Source of the DNA: Odobenus rosmarus divergens
Taxonomy: Eukaryota > Chordata > Mammalia > Carnivora > Odobenidae
Length of the DNA: 64,000 nt
NCBI RefSeq assembly: GCF_000321225.1
Contig: NW_004451886.1
Span: forward strand, 241,361-305,360
Direction of reading: 5' to 3'
Positions 21,958-33,542 of the stretch are shown here, piece after piece. Within the stretch, counting starts at the first letter, position 1. Each line of letters begins with the position of its first letter. The translations under genes and the position numbers were made by a program. The notes under the pieces were generated by a model that worked only from the letters and a program-made list of their open reading frames with translations, searched no databases and was not told where the DNA came from.

Positions 21958-22124
21958 GAGGAGAAAGAAGAAGAAGAAGAAGAAGAAGAAGAAGAAGAAG
22001 AAGAAGAAGAAAAGGGAGGGAAGGAGGAAGGAAAAAAAGAAAGAAAGAAAGAAAAAGAAAGAAAGAAAGAAAGAAAGAAGAAAGAAAGAAAGAGAGGGAG
22101 GAAGGAAGGAAGGAAGAAAAGAAA
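21958..22124. repeat. 167-nt uninterrupted purine tract (GAA/GAAA/GGAA microsatellites)
   Basis: Every plus-strand base from 21958 to 22124 is A or G. It passes through a (GAA)n block (about 21963-22010), then GAAA-rich and GGAA-rich blocks with partial mirror symmetry. Such tracts can form intramolecular triplexes and are often length-variable. The Lys/Glu-rich plus-strand frame and the Phe/Leu-rich minus-strand frame across it are translation artefacts of the repeat. Confidence 0.97.
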
Positions 22125-24449
22125 CCAACAACAACTGTATTTGCAGATTCTCTACCTAAATTTTAAATTACTGTTCTCAAAAATTTACCTTAATTTACTA
22201 AGCATTTAACTTGCGACCTTTACTTCTCTTCCACCGTTGTGATACACTGAATCATTTCTGTTGTCAATTTATCTCTTAAACACATACTTTATGGCAATTA
22301 CAGGAATAATCAGATGTCATGCTTTTGAGGGAAAAGAGACAATGCCTTTTTACTGGTTTTATCAGACCAGACAGATGAAGGTGAGGGATCCAAATAAGCA
22401 AAACTACCCTTCAAATTCTCCAGGACAGTCTTAAACTTGCTTACACTTCTAAAGCCTAAAGGATTTGATTTGCATTTGAAGTGTTTGCTATCTCTTTGTA
22501 AATATGTAAATAGAATGACACCGAGGCTAGTAGAAGAGTCTTTAAAAGAGGGACCACAGATTTGACCCCAAAATTACCCATTAATTGAGAGATCCTGAGT
22601 AAGGATGAAAGCTATATATTGTCATATAAAAAACACTGATGACTTTAATGGCTGTCATAAATGCTCTACGAAGGTTCTCAGAATTAATTTGCTAATGAAT
22701 TTGCTCTCCTCATCACATACAGGTTGCCTGCACATCACACATCTTTCTCAACCTGAAGGGGAGAGATCTTTCCATATGGCTGTGACTGGTTCCTATCTCT
22801 GTGTTTTCTCTTCTAGTTGCACGGCCTGTCCAAATAAGTAACATCATTAGTGACACCGATTTATGCCTTTTTAATAAAAGATGCTTTGTTTGCAAGTAGT
22901 CTATGCTCTGCTCTTCAGAGCATGTGTTTTCTCAGCAATTATGAGGAAACTGCTAGAATTCAGAGTGTTAGCTGTACCCGGAGTGCCCCTCAGAGGTCAC
23001 ATGGTTGGCGGAAAGCAACTGCCAGGCATTGCTCCGGGCCCCACCTGCAGCACGTCTGAAAAACATCCTTACTTCCCTCCAGAGAGAAACAGGAGACAGA
23101 TTATAAGTGATTCTTTTCAGATCCAGGGGGATAAAAAAGGACCTCAAACAGTTTCAGCTTTTACTGTTATAATTATTATTTTCTCTTCCAACTACACATC
23201 AATATGTAATTCATAATGATTTCCTGAAACCTGAGTTTAGACTAAGAAATAAACTGGTGGTCATATTTTACTTTCACATTACTCTGATATGGCATCAATT
23301 CAGATATCCAAGGATATTTCTAGTTAACAAAAGAACATAGTTTGATGTAACTATACACATTTCAAGTAAATCAGCCCAAATCTAGAGAATATTTCTGAGA
23401 CAGTCCCGCACATGAAGAAACCAATGAGATCATTTCCTTAGGGAACCCGACATGAACACCTAAAACATGATTAATTCCAGAAAAAGACTGGTCTTTTCAT
23501 GCTTCTTCTGCAAGAGGTCAGGACTGTAAGTCTAGTACTGTGCCAGGTATATTTTGAAGCCAAGCTAGAAAGTAGAGAGCTAGGTGGGACTGCTGGGAAA
23601 GCAACGAAACATAGAGACATGTTCTCTGTGTTTCTCTGACTGGAGATGATAAGAACCCTCTATCAAATAGCCAGGAATCATCTGAGAGTGGTAAGAGCAG
23701 AGAAGATGCATGACTCAACTGGTCTCATCCATGCGGACTCATTTTTTATTAACATGAGCCTCGTGTTAGAGTAAAAAAGGAGAAAAGGCTCATTCACATT
23801 TTATTTAAAATTTCTCATGTTTTTAAGTTACTGATAAAATGCTCTATCAACTTCTATAGTAAGATTGACTTAAAGGGCCAACAGATAAATTCTCAGGAAG
23901 TTTGGTGTGTCTTTTGAAAAATGCTAATAAGGTAATAAGAATCTTTACAAAAATGAAAGGATTTTTTTTTAAAGACAGTGGGACTTGTGTCTCTGTTCTT
24001 CATAGAGGATTTTTTGCCACATTTTACCTTTAAAAGAGATATTAACAGTGAACAAATTGTACTTTCCAAGTAAATTTTCTTTAGGGCAGAGTATTTGATT
24101 AATTATTCTGCCTAAAAATATATGTGTGGATATATGTGGGGCCTCAGAAATTATTTTGAAATAGTATAAAAAGATACCTTCCTTCACTCTAATTTTTTTT
24201 TTTTTTTAATCCCTGACAGACTAAATGAAGGCTTTTATGGGCTCAAACATATATTTTCTTTTCTTTTTTTAAGCAACCTAATTAATATTTTTTATGCTGA
24301 TGAATGTGGAAAAAAAAATCTCAAAACTGGAAGTTTTTCCCCATAATACTTAAGGTAGAATTCTGATTTTGCAAAGGGTAGAAAATGCCCCTTGAATGTT
24401 GAAGTACACCTAGGAAGCAGTAAGTCTTGTCAAAGAAATTTTTCTTTCC
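22125..24449. other. Unassigned stretch, about 2.3 kb
   Basis: No SINE, L1 or LTR recognised. A moderately GC-rich block near 22970-23060 overlaps two short frames (22850-23059 and 22881-23216, up to 111 codons) with no domain similarity I know. I see no splice context for an exon, but unique or conserved sequence cannot be excluded. Confidence 0.4.
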
Positions 24450-24669
24450 TTTTTTTTTTTTTTTAAAGATTTTACTTATTTATTTGATAGAGAGAGAGAG
24501 AGCACACACATTTGAGCATGGGGAGGGGCAGAGGGAGAGAGAGAATTTTAAGCAGACTCTATGCTGAGTGCAGAGTCCCACATGGGGCTCAATCTCATGA
24601 CCCTGAGACCATGACCTCAACTGAAATCAAGAGTCAGTCGCTTAACTGACTGAGCCACCCAGGCACCCC
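24450..24669 (-). mobile_element. Can-SINE, antisense, older type
   Basis: A T-rich start, 'acttatttatttgatagaga', a GA-rich body, 'gggctcaatctcatgaccct', 'aactgaaatcaagagtcag' and a head ending cacccaggcacccc. An imperfect 'aaatttttct'/'caatttttct' pair may be the target-site duplication. It marks the left edge of a 13.7-kb stretch lacking this SINE family. Confidence 0.94.
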
Positions 24670-25459
24670 TTAAAACAATTTTTCTATGAAAGTTGCTGAT
24701 GACTAGGTTTATATGTTCTGAGAACCAGACTCTTGACTCTACTGGGCTTCCCCACCCACCCTGCCTTAATTTACAACTTGAAAAATTACAAAATGTTTTC
24801 TGAGTGTGCTCTAGCTTTTCCTTTATCTCCTCCAGACTTACTTTCCACCTTTTCCACCCTCTTCTAGTACTGGACATCTCACTTCTGCTTACTGTGTCAA
24901 CCAAATTCCTTTCCCTCTGGCTTCTGGTTGGGTTTATGAAACAGGAGGCATATGTCAGTGATCAGAGGAAGAGAAAGACATCAGATATTTATTTCTTTGG
25001 CTACCCCCCTGCTGTCCCTTTGTCAGGCACCAGCTGATTTCCTCTAACTGGAGCCACGCATCCAGTGGTGTACTCCCTCTCCTACAACCACTCCTCTCAA
25101 TGGGTCTGGTGACTGTTCAGCTGGTAGTAGCATTAGCTTAGCCAGTCAGCTTCGGTTTCCCCTGGTCCTCACCACATTTTACAGTTACTTTATAACGCTC
25201 TCATCAGTTTTCCCTTCCAAACATTGGCCGGTCCCTGATCAGTACATTAAAAATTATTCCACACAGTAAAAAGAAAACTACATAGATTTTGTGGCAGTTA
25301 ACATAAGAAAGATTATGTACCATACCACAAACTTCAGATAATATGCCATGGGGTTTCTAATTTTCTCCTTAGTAATTTAAAATTCAGTTTCTCATTTCTT
25401 CTCTCTCCTCTCCTTCTTCCTCCTCCCCTAAACATTTTTTTCTCTCTCTCCCTCCCTCC

Positions 25460-25490
<31 letters not shown>

Positions 25491-27167
25491 CCTCTGGTGT
25501 TGCTAGGTAAATAATCCCTGGGCAGAATTCTTCATTTTCTTAAGATTTACAAGTTTCCCGGTTGTGTATATTAATAACAGATTGTATTAATTCTATTCTT
25601 AAGGATGGGTGGGAAGTGGCTTCTTCTAATTTTATTTGCAGAATGCCTGTCACTAAATATTTATAACCACAGAACTCACTATTCTCTTTCTATTTGTGTG
25701 GTCTTCAAGTTTTTCATCTTTCTCTAATTTTAGGGCTCTAAGTTTCTTCAGCAACTGCTTCTGTGTTATCCCAAGATGTTGTGATGAGAAACTTTGCATC
25801 AGAAGAACAATTTTTCCAACTGAGGAACAAGCAGAAAATTGTTTCCTTCCCTGCAGCACCACAATGATGCACATTCTAACAGCCTCATTCTAACCGCCAC
25901 CTCCCACACCTGCTTCCCTTGGCGAGCAACATAGATGATCTACACTCACTTATTGCAGAATTGTGATTTCAATTTCCACACTAAGTATTTCTGAATCACA
26001 TTTGTTTCATCTGTAGGTTTTTTTTAGACTACAGTTTATTTTTAATATTCTGAAATAAATATATTTTAAGTCTCCCAGAAAACAAGTTTCAGAAGTTGGT
26101 ACATATATGTCATGTTCTTTCCTTGGCTAGGTTCTAAGGGGAACTAAAAGGATTTCTTCCTGCTCTAGCCATACTTTTGAAAAGCTGAATTGAGTGAGAA
26201 CAGGGGCTCTGCTTTCTAAAAAATGATGATGAATCTTACATGATGAACAATATTATATATGCTTTGGCATCGTTAGCTTGCTAGAGTTGTAACTGCAGAA
26301 TTATCTAGATGTCATTCATCTGATGCATGAGGTGTTTTTCATAAGATAACTGGTTCTTATTTACTTCCATTTAAATAAATCATTGCTCAATCCAGAGATG
26401 TTTTCGAAGAGTTCAGTCTATGGCTTCATATATAACATAAGTGCTGAATGTATGGAATATTCAGCAAGGTTGGAAATCATGTTGTCTTTCAGTAAGGATC
26501 CAAGAGCCACATGGATTCAGACTACTGGAACCAAAATACTCTATGTAATATATTCATAAGAATGAAACTTCTGTCACAAAATTTGCCCATAAAAGTTAAT
26601 GGGAAAACACTGCATTATGTTAGCTATATAAGTAACTGTGTGTGAGTGTGTACATATGTACAGTATATATGTGTGGTAATATGAAGGCAACTCATCAGAA
26701 ACCTTTCCCCCTGGCTGATAAGCAGTTATAAATAAAATTCTGTAGAGATCAGCACCAAGATGATAGATTTTCTTCCTCATTTTTTTATTTTCTCATAGAT
26801 AATTCTGTAACTTCAAGATCGAACACTTCCTTTAGAAGTGATGCTTCTCTTTCTGTACAGTACTTCTCTATGTAGAGATCCCAGAATGGCGAATTCTCAG
26901 GATGCCTCACCACATTCTCAGTTCCCTTTGTTAACCAGGAAAACTGAAAGCCACCCTCTTTTGCACATTGATCAACAATAAAAAAGCTTACTGTTTGGAA
27001 GCATGTTTCCTCCTATTATATACAACTGAGGGGGAAAGTATGAGCCTTTTAAAGATTTTATGGCTTTATGGCTTTAAGGTTTTAAGGTGATGACTGCAGT
27101 GGGAGCACCAACAGTTCCTGCTGGGCAACATACAACTTACTTCCAAGAGGCGGCACACACACTGGTT
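24670..27167. other. Unassigned stretch, about 2.5 kb, with one pyrimidine-rich tract
   Basis: No mobile element recognised apart from the CT-rich tract listed separately. Short frames at 24804-25037, 25653-25874 and 25696-25893 lack domains. Confidence 0.4.
25392..25497. repeat. Pyrimidine-rich CT/CCT low-complexity tract
   Basis: Dense ctctct, ccctccctc and ctgtctctctgtct runs, interrupted by a short 'taaaca' and a few G bases. Low-complexity DNA, likely length-polymorphic. Confidence 0.85.
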
Positions 27168-27385
27168 GAGAGTGTGAGCCGGGGAGTCGACCTGCCATTC
27201 GAGTATTGCCTTTGCCGCTTCCTAACTGTATGACCTAATTAAGTTACTTAACGGCTCTGAGTAGCAGCTCCTCTCTCATAATTGGGGATCATTAGAGTAC
27301 CTATCACAAAGACTGGTTATGAGTTACCATATTAAACTACTTAAAACACTAGTGCTATGTAAGTGCTATGCAATCAGTAAATTCT
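27168..27385 (+). repeat. MIR, nearly full length
   Basis: Blocks in MIR order: 'gtgtgagccggggagtcgac', 'gcctttgccgcttcctaact', 'gtatgacctaattaagttac', 'ataattggggatcattagag', 'agtacctatcacaaagactg' and 'gtgctatgtaagtgctatgc'. It covers the tRNA-related head, core and most of the 3' region in the sense orientation. Ancient and non-coding. Confidence 0.88.
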
Positions 27386-30195
27386 GATTTAGAAGTGTTA
27401 ATTTCTCTCTTCTATGTTTATAAGATTTGAGTTCTGACAATTTCTACCCAATCATCACGGCAACTAGCAGTAGCCAGAGTGCTTCTGCATTTAAATATCT
27501 AGGCTTTTAGGTTAGCAACAGAAAACACGATGGGTATTTCTATCATGTTTTGACAAAGTTTCATATTGCTTTTCTGATTCAAAATGGGACACTCATTAAG
27601 CAGTCGGCCAGATTCTTGACTCTCACAGTAATTCATCTTGGCATAAATTCTTTAAGTTCCTCCCTTGGCCAAAGTGAAGCCTAAATCATGAGTATACCTC
27701 AAATATAAAATCAGTAATGTTCTTCCTCTAGGCCAGCAGTATACATTTTAGGATTATCTCAGCTATCAGAAAAATGATACTACTAAGAAAATGTGTGTGG
27801 CTCTTTTTTAGTTGTTGTGTTTTTTTTTTTTAAGACATTAAAGAAAAAAATGAAAATGTTTTCTTTGCCCCATAAGAGGGGAAAAACAAATTCCACGGTG
27901 TTCAAAACCTCCCTTTGGAAATATGTGTTTCATGGAGTTAAAATGTTCCAATGATGTTGTTTTGAGTTCATTTGGCCTGTTTTTCATCCTATGTCACACA
28001 CAAAGAATTCTCCCACATAGGATGAGAAATTGGCCATCAGTTTTTCAAGCATCTGCTTTCAGACATGGCTTAAGCACTTATTTCTTAAAAGTCCCCGAAC
28101 AGATTCCCAGACTATGTGAAAATAGGATAATTCTCAGATTATAGAGGAGCAGAATCTGGTCTGTCTGGGTCTTAACAGCATTTCAATTGTCCTGATGGCT
28201 AATTATAAACTTGTTAGGAAATTTGAAAAGAAAAAAAAAGCATTTATCAAGTTTTCACTGTTTGGAGACTGTATCAATAAGTGGAAACATTCTTGGAGAT
28301 TATTGTATAATTTTATATTTGTAAAAACTCAGAAATACTTGACTTACGAATCCTACATACTTGGAACATGCATAACTTACTTATTTTTTGGATTTGTAGT
28401 ATGGAAGAATTTCTCCTTCAGTGATGATAATAATTCTGTCAGAAATAACTTTTTCTCCAAGCAAAATTAATATACATTCAATCATAGGCACATTATTAAA
28501 CTTTAAATAATTTAGCTTACATGGTATTGTGGTATTGTCAGCAACATTTTTTTTATCCTTTATATGATAGTGCAGCATTTGTCAAGATGAAATCTTGATA
28601 TGAAAATTGCTCTACATTTTGATCTAATAAAAAGCTTATGAAAATAATAAGAAAAATTAGCATTGATTGCCATTTATCACCTGAATATAGCTAGTTCCTT
28701 TGTTAATGTAACAAAATATATAAGAATTAGTTGCTTACTTATTAATTAGTTCTATGCAATCAAGTTCACATGAAGCACTTTTAACACTACTATTTTGTAT
28801 TAAGTATTTTATATAAAGCTAACCCTGTGTTTTCGAGCTTCTAACCATAGCAACAAAAATCTTAAAATGCCATGGCTCTAGAAGAAAATATTCATCTTTT
28901 TAACATTTCTGAACGCAAATATAAATTCATTTTGGCACAGCTTATTTCTGGATATTCGTAATGAATCCAGTCTTCAATTATACAAGGATCAACAATTCTC
29001 AAAAGCTACAATGACTACATTCCACAACGCACACATATAACTTAAAACCTTTAAAGGAGCTAATAAAAAAGATTATCTCCCAGAGCAAGTTCTTATTTGT
29101 TCTTCGTATCAGCCAAAAGCCAGTTCTGTAGCTGAAAGTTGAACTCCTTACAGCTGAGTGAAGGGGGCAGGTCTAAATTACAAATTATCCATACATTTTG
29201 GTAATCCCCTCTCCCCTCCTACCTTAATGGTAGCCATTATTTTTTTTAACACTAAAACTCTAAAGCCTGTCAATGATAAATCAAACAACGTTACTACAAA
29301 CTCGGCATTGCTCTTTCATTTACTGAGTGTCACATAAGGGACTCACTGCAACTTTCGTTTACTGGTCTAGTGAATGCGAACTAAGTTGATGGAATAAAAA
29401 AAAATACTTGTAAATAAATCTGTATGTCCAGTCCTAACTTCCCATATGAACCATAGGATTATAACTGCATTCCAATATCACTATGAGATGTCCCTCCAAC
29501 CCTAAAATCTATAGTTTAATATCATCTTCTCTTGCAAACCAAACACCTTATTTGCCTCCCAGGCATGGGACCTTGATTCTGACTTTATTTTCTTTAACTT
29601 GCCCCCCTCCAAACTTTCTTATGTATACTAGCCAAAATGTCCTGTTAATATTCCCTTTTGTCAATCACTCACAGTTATACCATTCCCACCATCAATACCG
29701 AGGTTATACACTCTATTTCACATTTAGCTTACTATAATAGTTTCCTAGTCTACTCCACATTCTAAATCATCTAAATATGACTAGTAGGCTAATGATCACT
29801 AAAAACAACTAATATTCAATGTAGCATTCTCCTCTAAAGGAGCCTAAACCATTCTCAAGAGGGCAAGATTTGAATTCTTCACACTAGAACCAAAAGTTCT
29901 TCATTAACTGTTGCCCCCTTACCTGTCATGATTTACATCTTATTGCTTCTCCCAGGGAATTTTCCTTCCAGCTGATCTTCACCTACACACTCAGGCAAAC
30001 ATCTGTTCGACCATGTCAGTACACTGAGCTAACACTCCACCTCCACTAGTCTACAGAAGAGTCTGGAACATCTTCTGCCATGATCTTCACCAATGCATGC
30101 CCTACTCTCTTTTAAAAGTCCAGCTTCACGTGCGCCATGTTTCTAAGCTCACCATGTGTTCTTAAGCACTGAATAAGTATTCATTGAATACCTCC
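27386..30195. other. Unassigned stretch, about 2.8 kb
   Basis: The longest stretch in the window where I recognise no repeat. It is AT-rich, with short frames that lack domains (27923-28144, 28195-28470, 29483-29737). Part of 29900-30180 is vaguely L2-like but not convincing. It could hold unique sequence. Confidence 0.4.
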
Positions 30196-30280
30196 TGTAT
30201 CAGTCAAGATAAAGTAAATTTTCTGCGTAATACCAAAATCTCAGTGGATTAAAATAATGCATATAGATAGATAACTCACT
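30196..30280 (-). repeat. Possible MaLR/MLT1-like LTR end, minus orientation
   Basis: The text 'cctgtatcagtcaagataaa' then 'ataccaaaatctcagtggat' resembles the reverse complement of an old MaLR-type LTR 3' end ('...ctgactaataca'). The internal part to the right is too diverged for me to follow, so only the end is annotated. Confidence 0.4.
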
Positions 30281-30949
30281 TAAGCTACATATAATTTCCA
30301 ATCTACGGGGGGACCTGCTCTGCATTAACCTCATTCAAATACTACCCTAGAGAACCTCTACTATTTGGAATATACGTGTTTCCATGGTGGAAAGAAAAGA
30401 ACATGGAGGATCATACACCAGCTTTTATAATCTTCAACTTGGAATTGAAATGTATCACTTCTTTTCATATTCCAGCCCTAATTATAAGAGAGCAAGGTTG
30501 TGAAATGCTACCATTTGTCGATACAGTGAAGAATTGGGAATATTGCTGGGTTTCCTTGTGTGCCTTGAGATTATAGATTGCAAGATGATCTTAAGAGGGG
30601 GACATTTTCCTTCTAGATCTTCACTCTTCCTAGCCTGTATAATGATATACAGTCGGTTTCTTTCTGGCCTCCTCATCAAGAGCCCTCACATTATGCTCAG
30701 ATCTCATATTCATAGCTTGAAGCTTTGAACTTATTATAAAATTGAAGTTATCAGAGATTCAGTCATTAAACAAGCAAGCAGCCTGGTATACCTGGTTCTC
30801 AGCTTTTTGTGTTTTTTTCTTAGAACTCTGAGTAAAGAGCTTGTGACATTCATTAGTGCAATTAACCCTTTCCAGGTGCATGATAGAATTGTACTTCCTG
30901 AGGCCACATGACTAGTATTAGCTAAAAAACTCTTGGCCCGAAGTGATAT
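30281..30949. other. Unassigned, between two MaLR-like ends
   Basis: This may be the body of one or both diverged LTRs. The frames at 30376-30576, 30482-30679, 30534-30728 and 30734-31030 overlap one another on both strands and have no known domain. Confidence 0.35.
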
Positions 30950-31202
30950 GTCTCCGTACCAGGCCAGACCATACGATTGTTGATGCAAGACCCTCTGGAG
31001 CTCTTCTTCCCTTGACTTGGAGGTCAGCACATATAAAGGTGATGGCTTCTTTTGTCAGCCTATGTCTAGAATGAGCACAGACACCTTATCAACCCACAGT
31101 GCACCTGTGGCTGAGCAAGAAATAAGCTTTCATTGTTTTAGACCCATACAGGATGGAGCTGCTTGTCAACAGCATAATCTAGGCTACACTGACTAATACA
31201 GA
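30950..31202 (+). repeat. Possible MaLR/MLT1-like LTR 3' part, plus orientation
   Basis: 'tgagcaagaaataagctttc', 'attgttttagacccatacag' and the terminus 'ctacactgactaatacagag' match the pattern of MaLR LTR 3' ends. It faces the opposite way to the end at 30196, so the two are separate insertions or a rearranged pair. Confidence 0.45.
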
Positions 31203-31638
31203 GCTTATAAAAGCTATAGCTCAGAGGCGCAGTCTGAAGGTTTTTCACTTTCTCATGAACTGTTGCAACCAGGACCTGAGTCTGGCTCTGGTAGCCTACC
31301 AGGCATGGCGCATTTGGGATCCTGTTTCCCTACACCGTTGAACTCTGGCTGCCTTGTTTGCTTTTGGAGCCAGATCCCAGCAAGCCTGGGCTACAGCTGT
31401 GTGTTTCTATTCCACTCCTGGTCCATAAAGATTCTTATCTTGTTTATGGATACTTCTTTTGATGTTCTAAAATTATTTTACCTGTCACTGCCCTGTGCTT
31501 GGCATGAAAGGGGTCCATGGTAAAACAGGCTCTCACAGTGCCACTTTCTCCTCCCATGATTATAACGGTTTTAAATATCAAGTCAAGCCAATTATTTGCT
31601 AATACTATGATAGGAAAAATATGTTTCAGGATCCAAAT
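31203..31638. other. Unassigned stretch
   Basis: Nothing recognised. The 86-codon plus-strand frame at 31263-31523 has no domain. Confidence 0.4.
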
Positions 31639-31868
31639 CAGGATTTCTCAACCTTGGCATCATTGATATTTTGGATCAGATATTTCCCTGGGTTGGGAGG
31701 TGAGGTTGTCTTGAGCACTGTAAGATGTTTAACAGCATCCCTGGCCTCTACTTACTAGAGTCCAGAAGCCACCCCCACACACGAGTTGTGACAATCACAG
31801 ATGTCTCCAGCCATTGTCAAATGTCCTTTGGGGAAGGGGACAAATTCACTACCAGTTGAGAATCAATG
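31639..31868 (-). mobile_element. MER20 (hAT-Charlie non-autonomous DNA transposon), antisense
   Basis: The ends caggatttctcaacc and gttgagaatcaatg are inverted repeats of each other with drift. The interior runs 'gtaagatgtttaacagcatc', 'cctggcctctacttactaga', 'gagttgtgacaatcacagat' and 'catgt'-like spacing to 'attgtcaaatgtcctttggg', the reverse-complement order of MER20. The length of 230 bp fits the family (about 220 bp). No 8-bp duplication is still visible. Confidence 0.9.
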
Positions 31869-31936
31869 ACCTAAAAGCAACTTCAAAAGAAGAATGAAAA
31901 AAATGCACTGAAAAATTTATTCTGGTAATTATTTAA

Positions 31937-32063
31937 GATAAAATCTCTTTATTTTTTTCTTTTATAAATTTTTTTTTAAATTTTATTTTGTTATGTTATG
32001 TTAATCACCATACATTACATCATTAGTTTTTGATGTAGTGTTCCATGAGATAAAATCTCTTTA
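31937..32063 (-). mobile_element. 97-bp LINE-1 3' tip with 15-bp target-site duplications
   Basis: Duplications gataaaatctcttta lie at 31937-31951 and 32049-32063. Between them, T-rich DNA leads into 'ttaatcaccatacattacat' and 'gatgtagtgttccatga', the reverse complement of the carnivore L1 3' end. It is an extremely 5'-truncated retrotransposition event. Perfect duplications indicate recent insertion. Confidence 0.92.
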
Positions 32064-33542
32064 GGTAATTATGTGGGGGTATGCAGTTGAGCTTATAGAT
32101 CAGGTGTGTATGTGTGTGTGTTTACTTAAAAAATGTTACATTATCATTTCATCACATATTTTACAAAGAAAACTATCACTAACCTTTCAAGGTACTATGT
32201 GTTAGGTGCCTTATGTGTGCCAGAGAGAGTGCCTATGGCATGCGGATGTCACCTAGTGTCTTTCAGTCCTTTATTAGGGTGGACAACTCATCTCACTTTG
32301 AGACTTTCCTGTTTCAGCACTGACTGTCCTCATCCCAGGAAAGGCCTCAGTGTTGGGCCCTGAGAACATTGGTCACCCTACACTTACGTTGAGCAATTCT
32401 CCCAGTTTAGGCCTTGTGGCAACTCCATGTCATGCCTAAGAATTCCGCTAAATCCTAAGGAAAAGGTATTTCTCTAGCCACTTCTTGCTCCTATTTCCTG
32501 GTTTCCCTGAATGTTTTTTTGTTTTTTGGTTTTTTTAATCCTGAATCTTGAGGCTCTTCATTCATCTCCTTGCGGGCAGTTAAACAAATGTGGACTTCAT
32601 ACTCCTTCTATTTCAAAATAAAAGACAAAGAAAACATTCAAAAGGCCTTTTGCATGTGGCAGAATCTACCAAAGATTTTAGAGATTATCATATCAGAGAA
32701 ACACTGTCTAAAACAGGATATCATCTATTCTGAATCCTAAAACTTCCAAAGCAAATCTACCATGTTGCACATCCACTTCTCTTCTGTATTCTATCACCCC
32801 CCTCTGCCGCCACCACCACCACACTCACACACCTTTTCTCTCTCCCTCTTTCTGTTTATTCTTGATCAGAGTAGCTTAGCTCTTGGATTTATTTCCCTAA
32901 CTTTAGGATCTCATCTCTTTCAGTAATTTTATCAATGTTTATCTGTTTCTATGCAAAGACTGTTATCTTCTCAGATGAATTCTGAAGTGTATAGTAAGAT
33001 AAAGTTCCTTTGACCCCATCAAATATGGGAGGGTGATTTGGAGGAGAAATAAGAATGTGTTCTCTCCGGGAGGTTGCAAAAGACTTTCTTGCCAAGGGAG
33101 GAGACAAGGAAAAAAAGGCATGGAAATGAGATGATACTGGGCAATTTGGGGGACCAGCAAGTAGTCAAGTATGGCTCAAGAGAAGAATCTGTGGAAGAAG
33201 ATAAATTAAGATTAGACTTGGAATACATTAGGGAGATGCTTAAATGCCCAGATACAGATGTGGGAATTTATCCTACAGGAAGTAAGAAGCTATCAAGTGA
33301 TTTTAAGCAACAAAGTGATATAATTAAAATGAAACTTTACATATTAAGTCATTAAGCAATTATTTTCCCTTTTAATTATTCAGTGCTGTGTTACTTTCTC
33401 ATTCATTAACCTAAAATATAATCTTACTATTTAAGTTCATAATTGTACAAAAGTCTCCATGTTGGAGACTGTACTGCAACTTTTTGTCTCTTTTCATTAT
33501 CTAGAGTTTTAAACTGACAGGAAAGGCAAATTAATGATTTGC
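32064..33542. other. Unassigned stretch, about 1.5 kb
   Basis: No repeat recognised apart from a short (TG)n near 32104-32122 and T runs near 32515. Overlapping frames on both strands at 32963-33355 (63 to 93 codons) have no recognised domain and are not annotated as genes. Confidence 0.4.

Noticed and set aside
21874..22159. Lys/Glu-rich and Phe/Leu-rich proteins on opposite strands
   Set aside because: Both are translations of the purine microsatellite.
22850..23216. Possible exon in a GC-richer block with a 111-codon frame
   Set aside because: No domain and no convincing splice sites; overlapping frames look like chance.
33074..33355. 93-codon plus-strand frame with charged residues
   Set aside because: Frames overlap on the opposite strand, no domain, no promoter or splice context.
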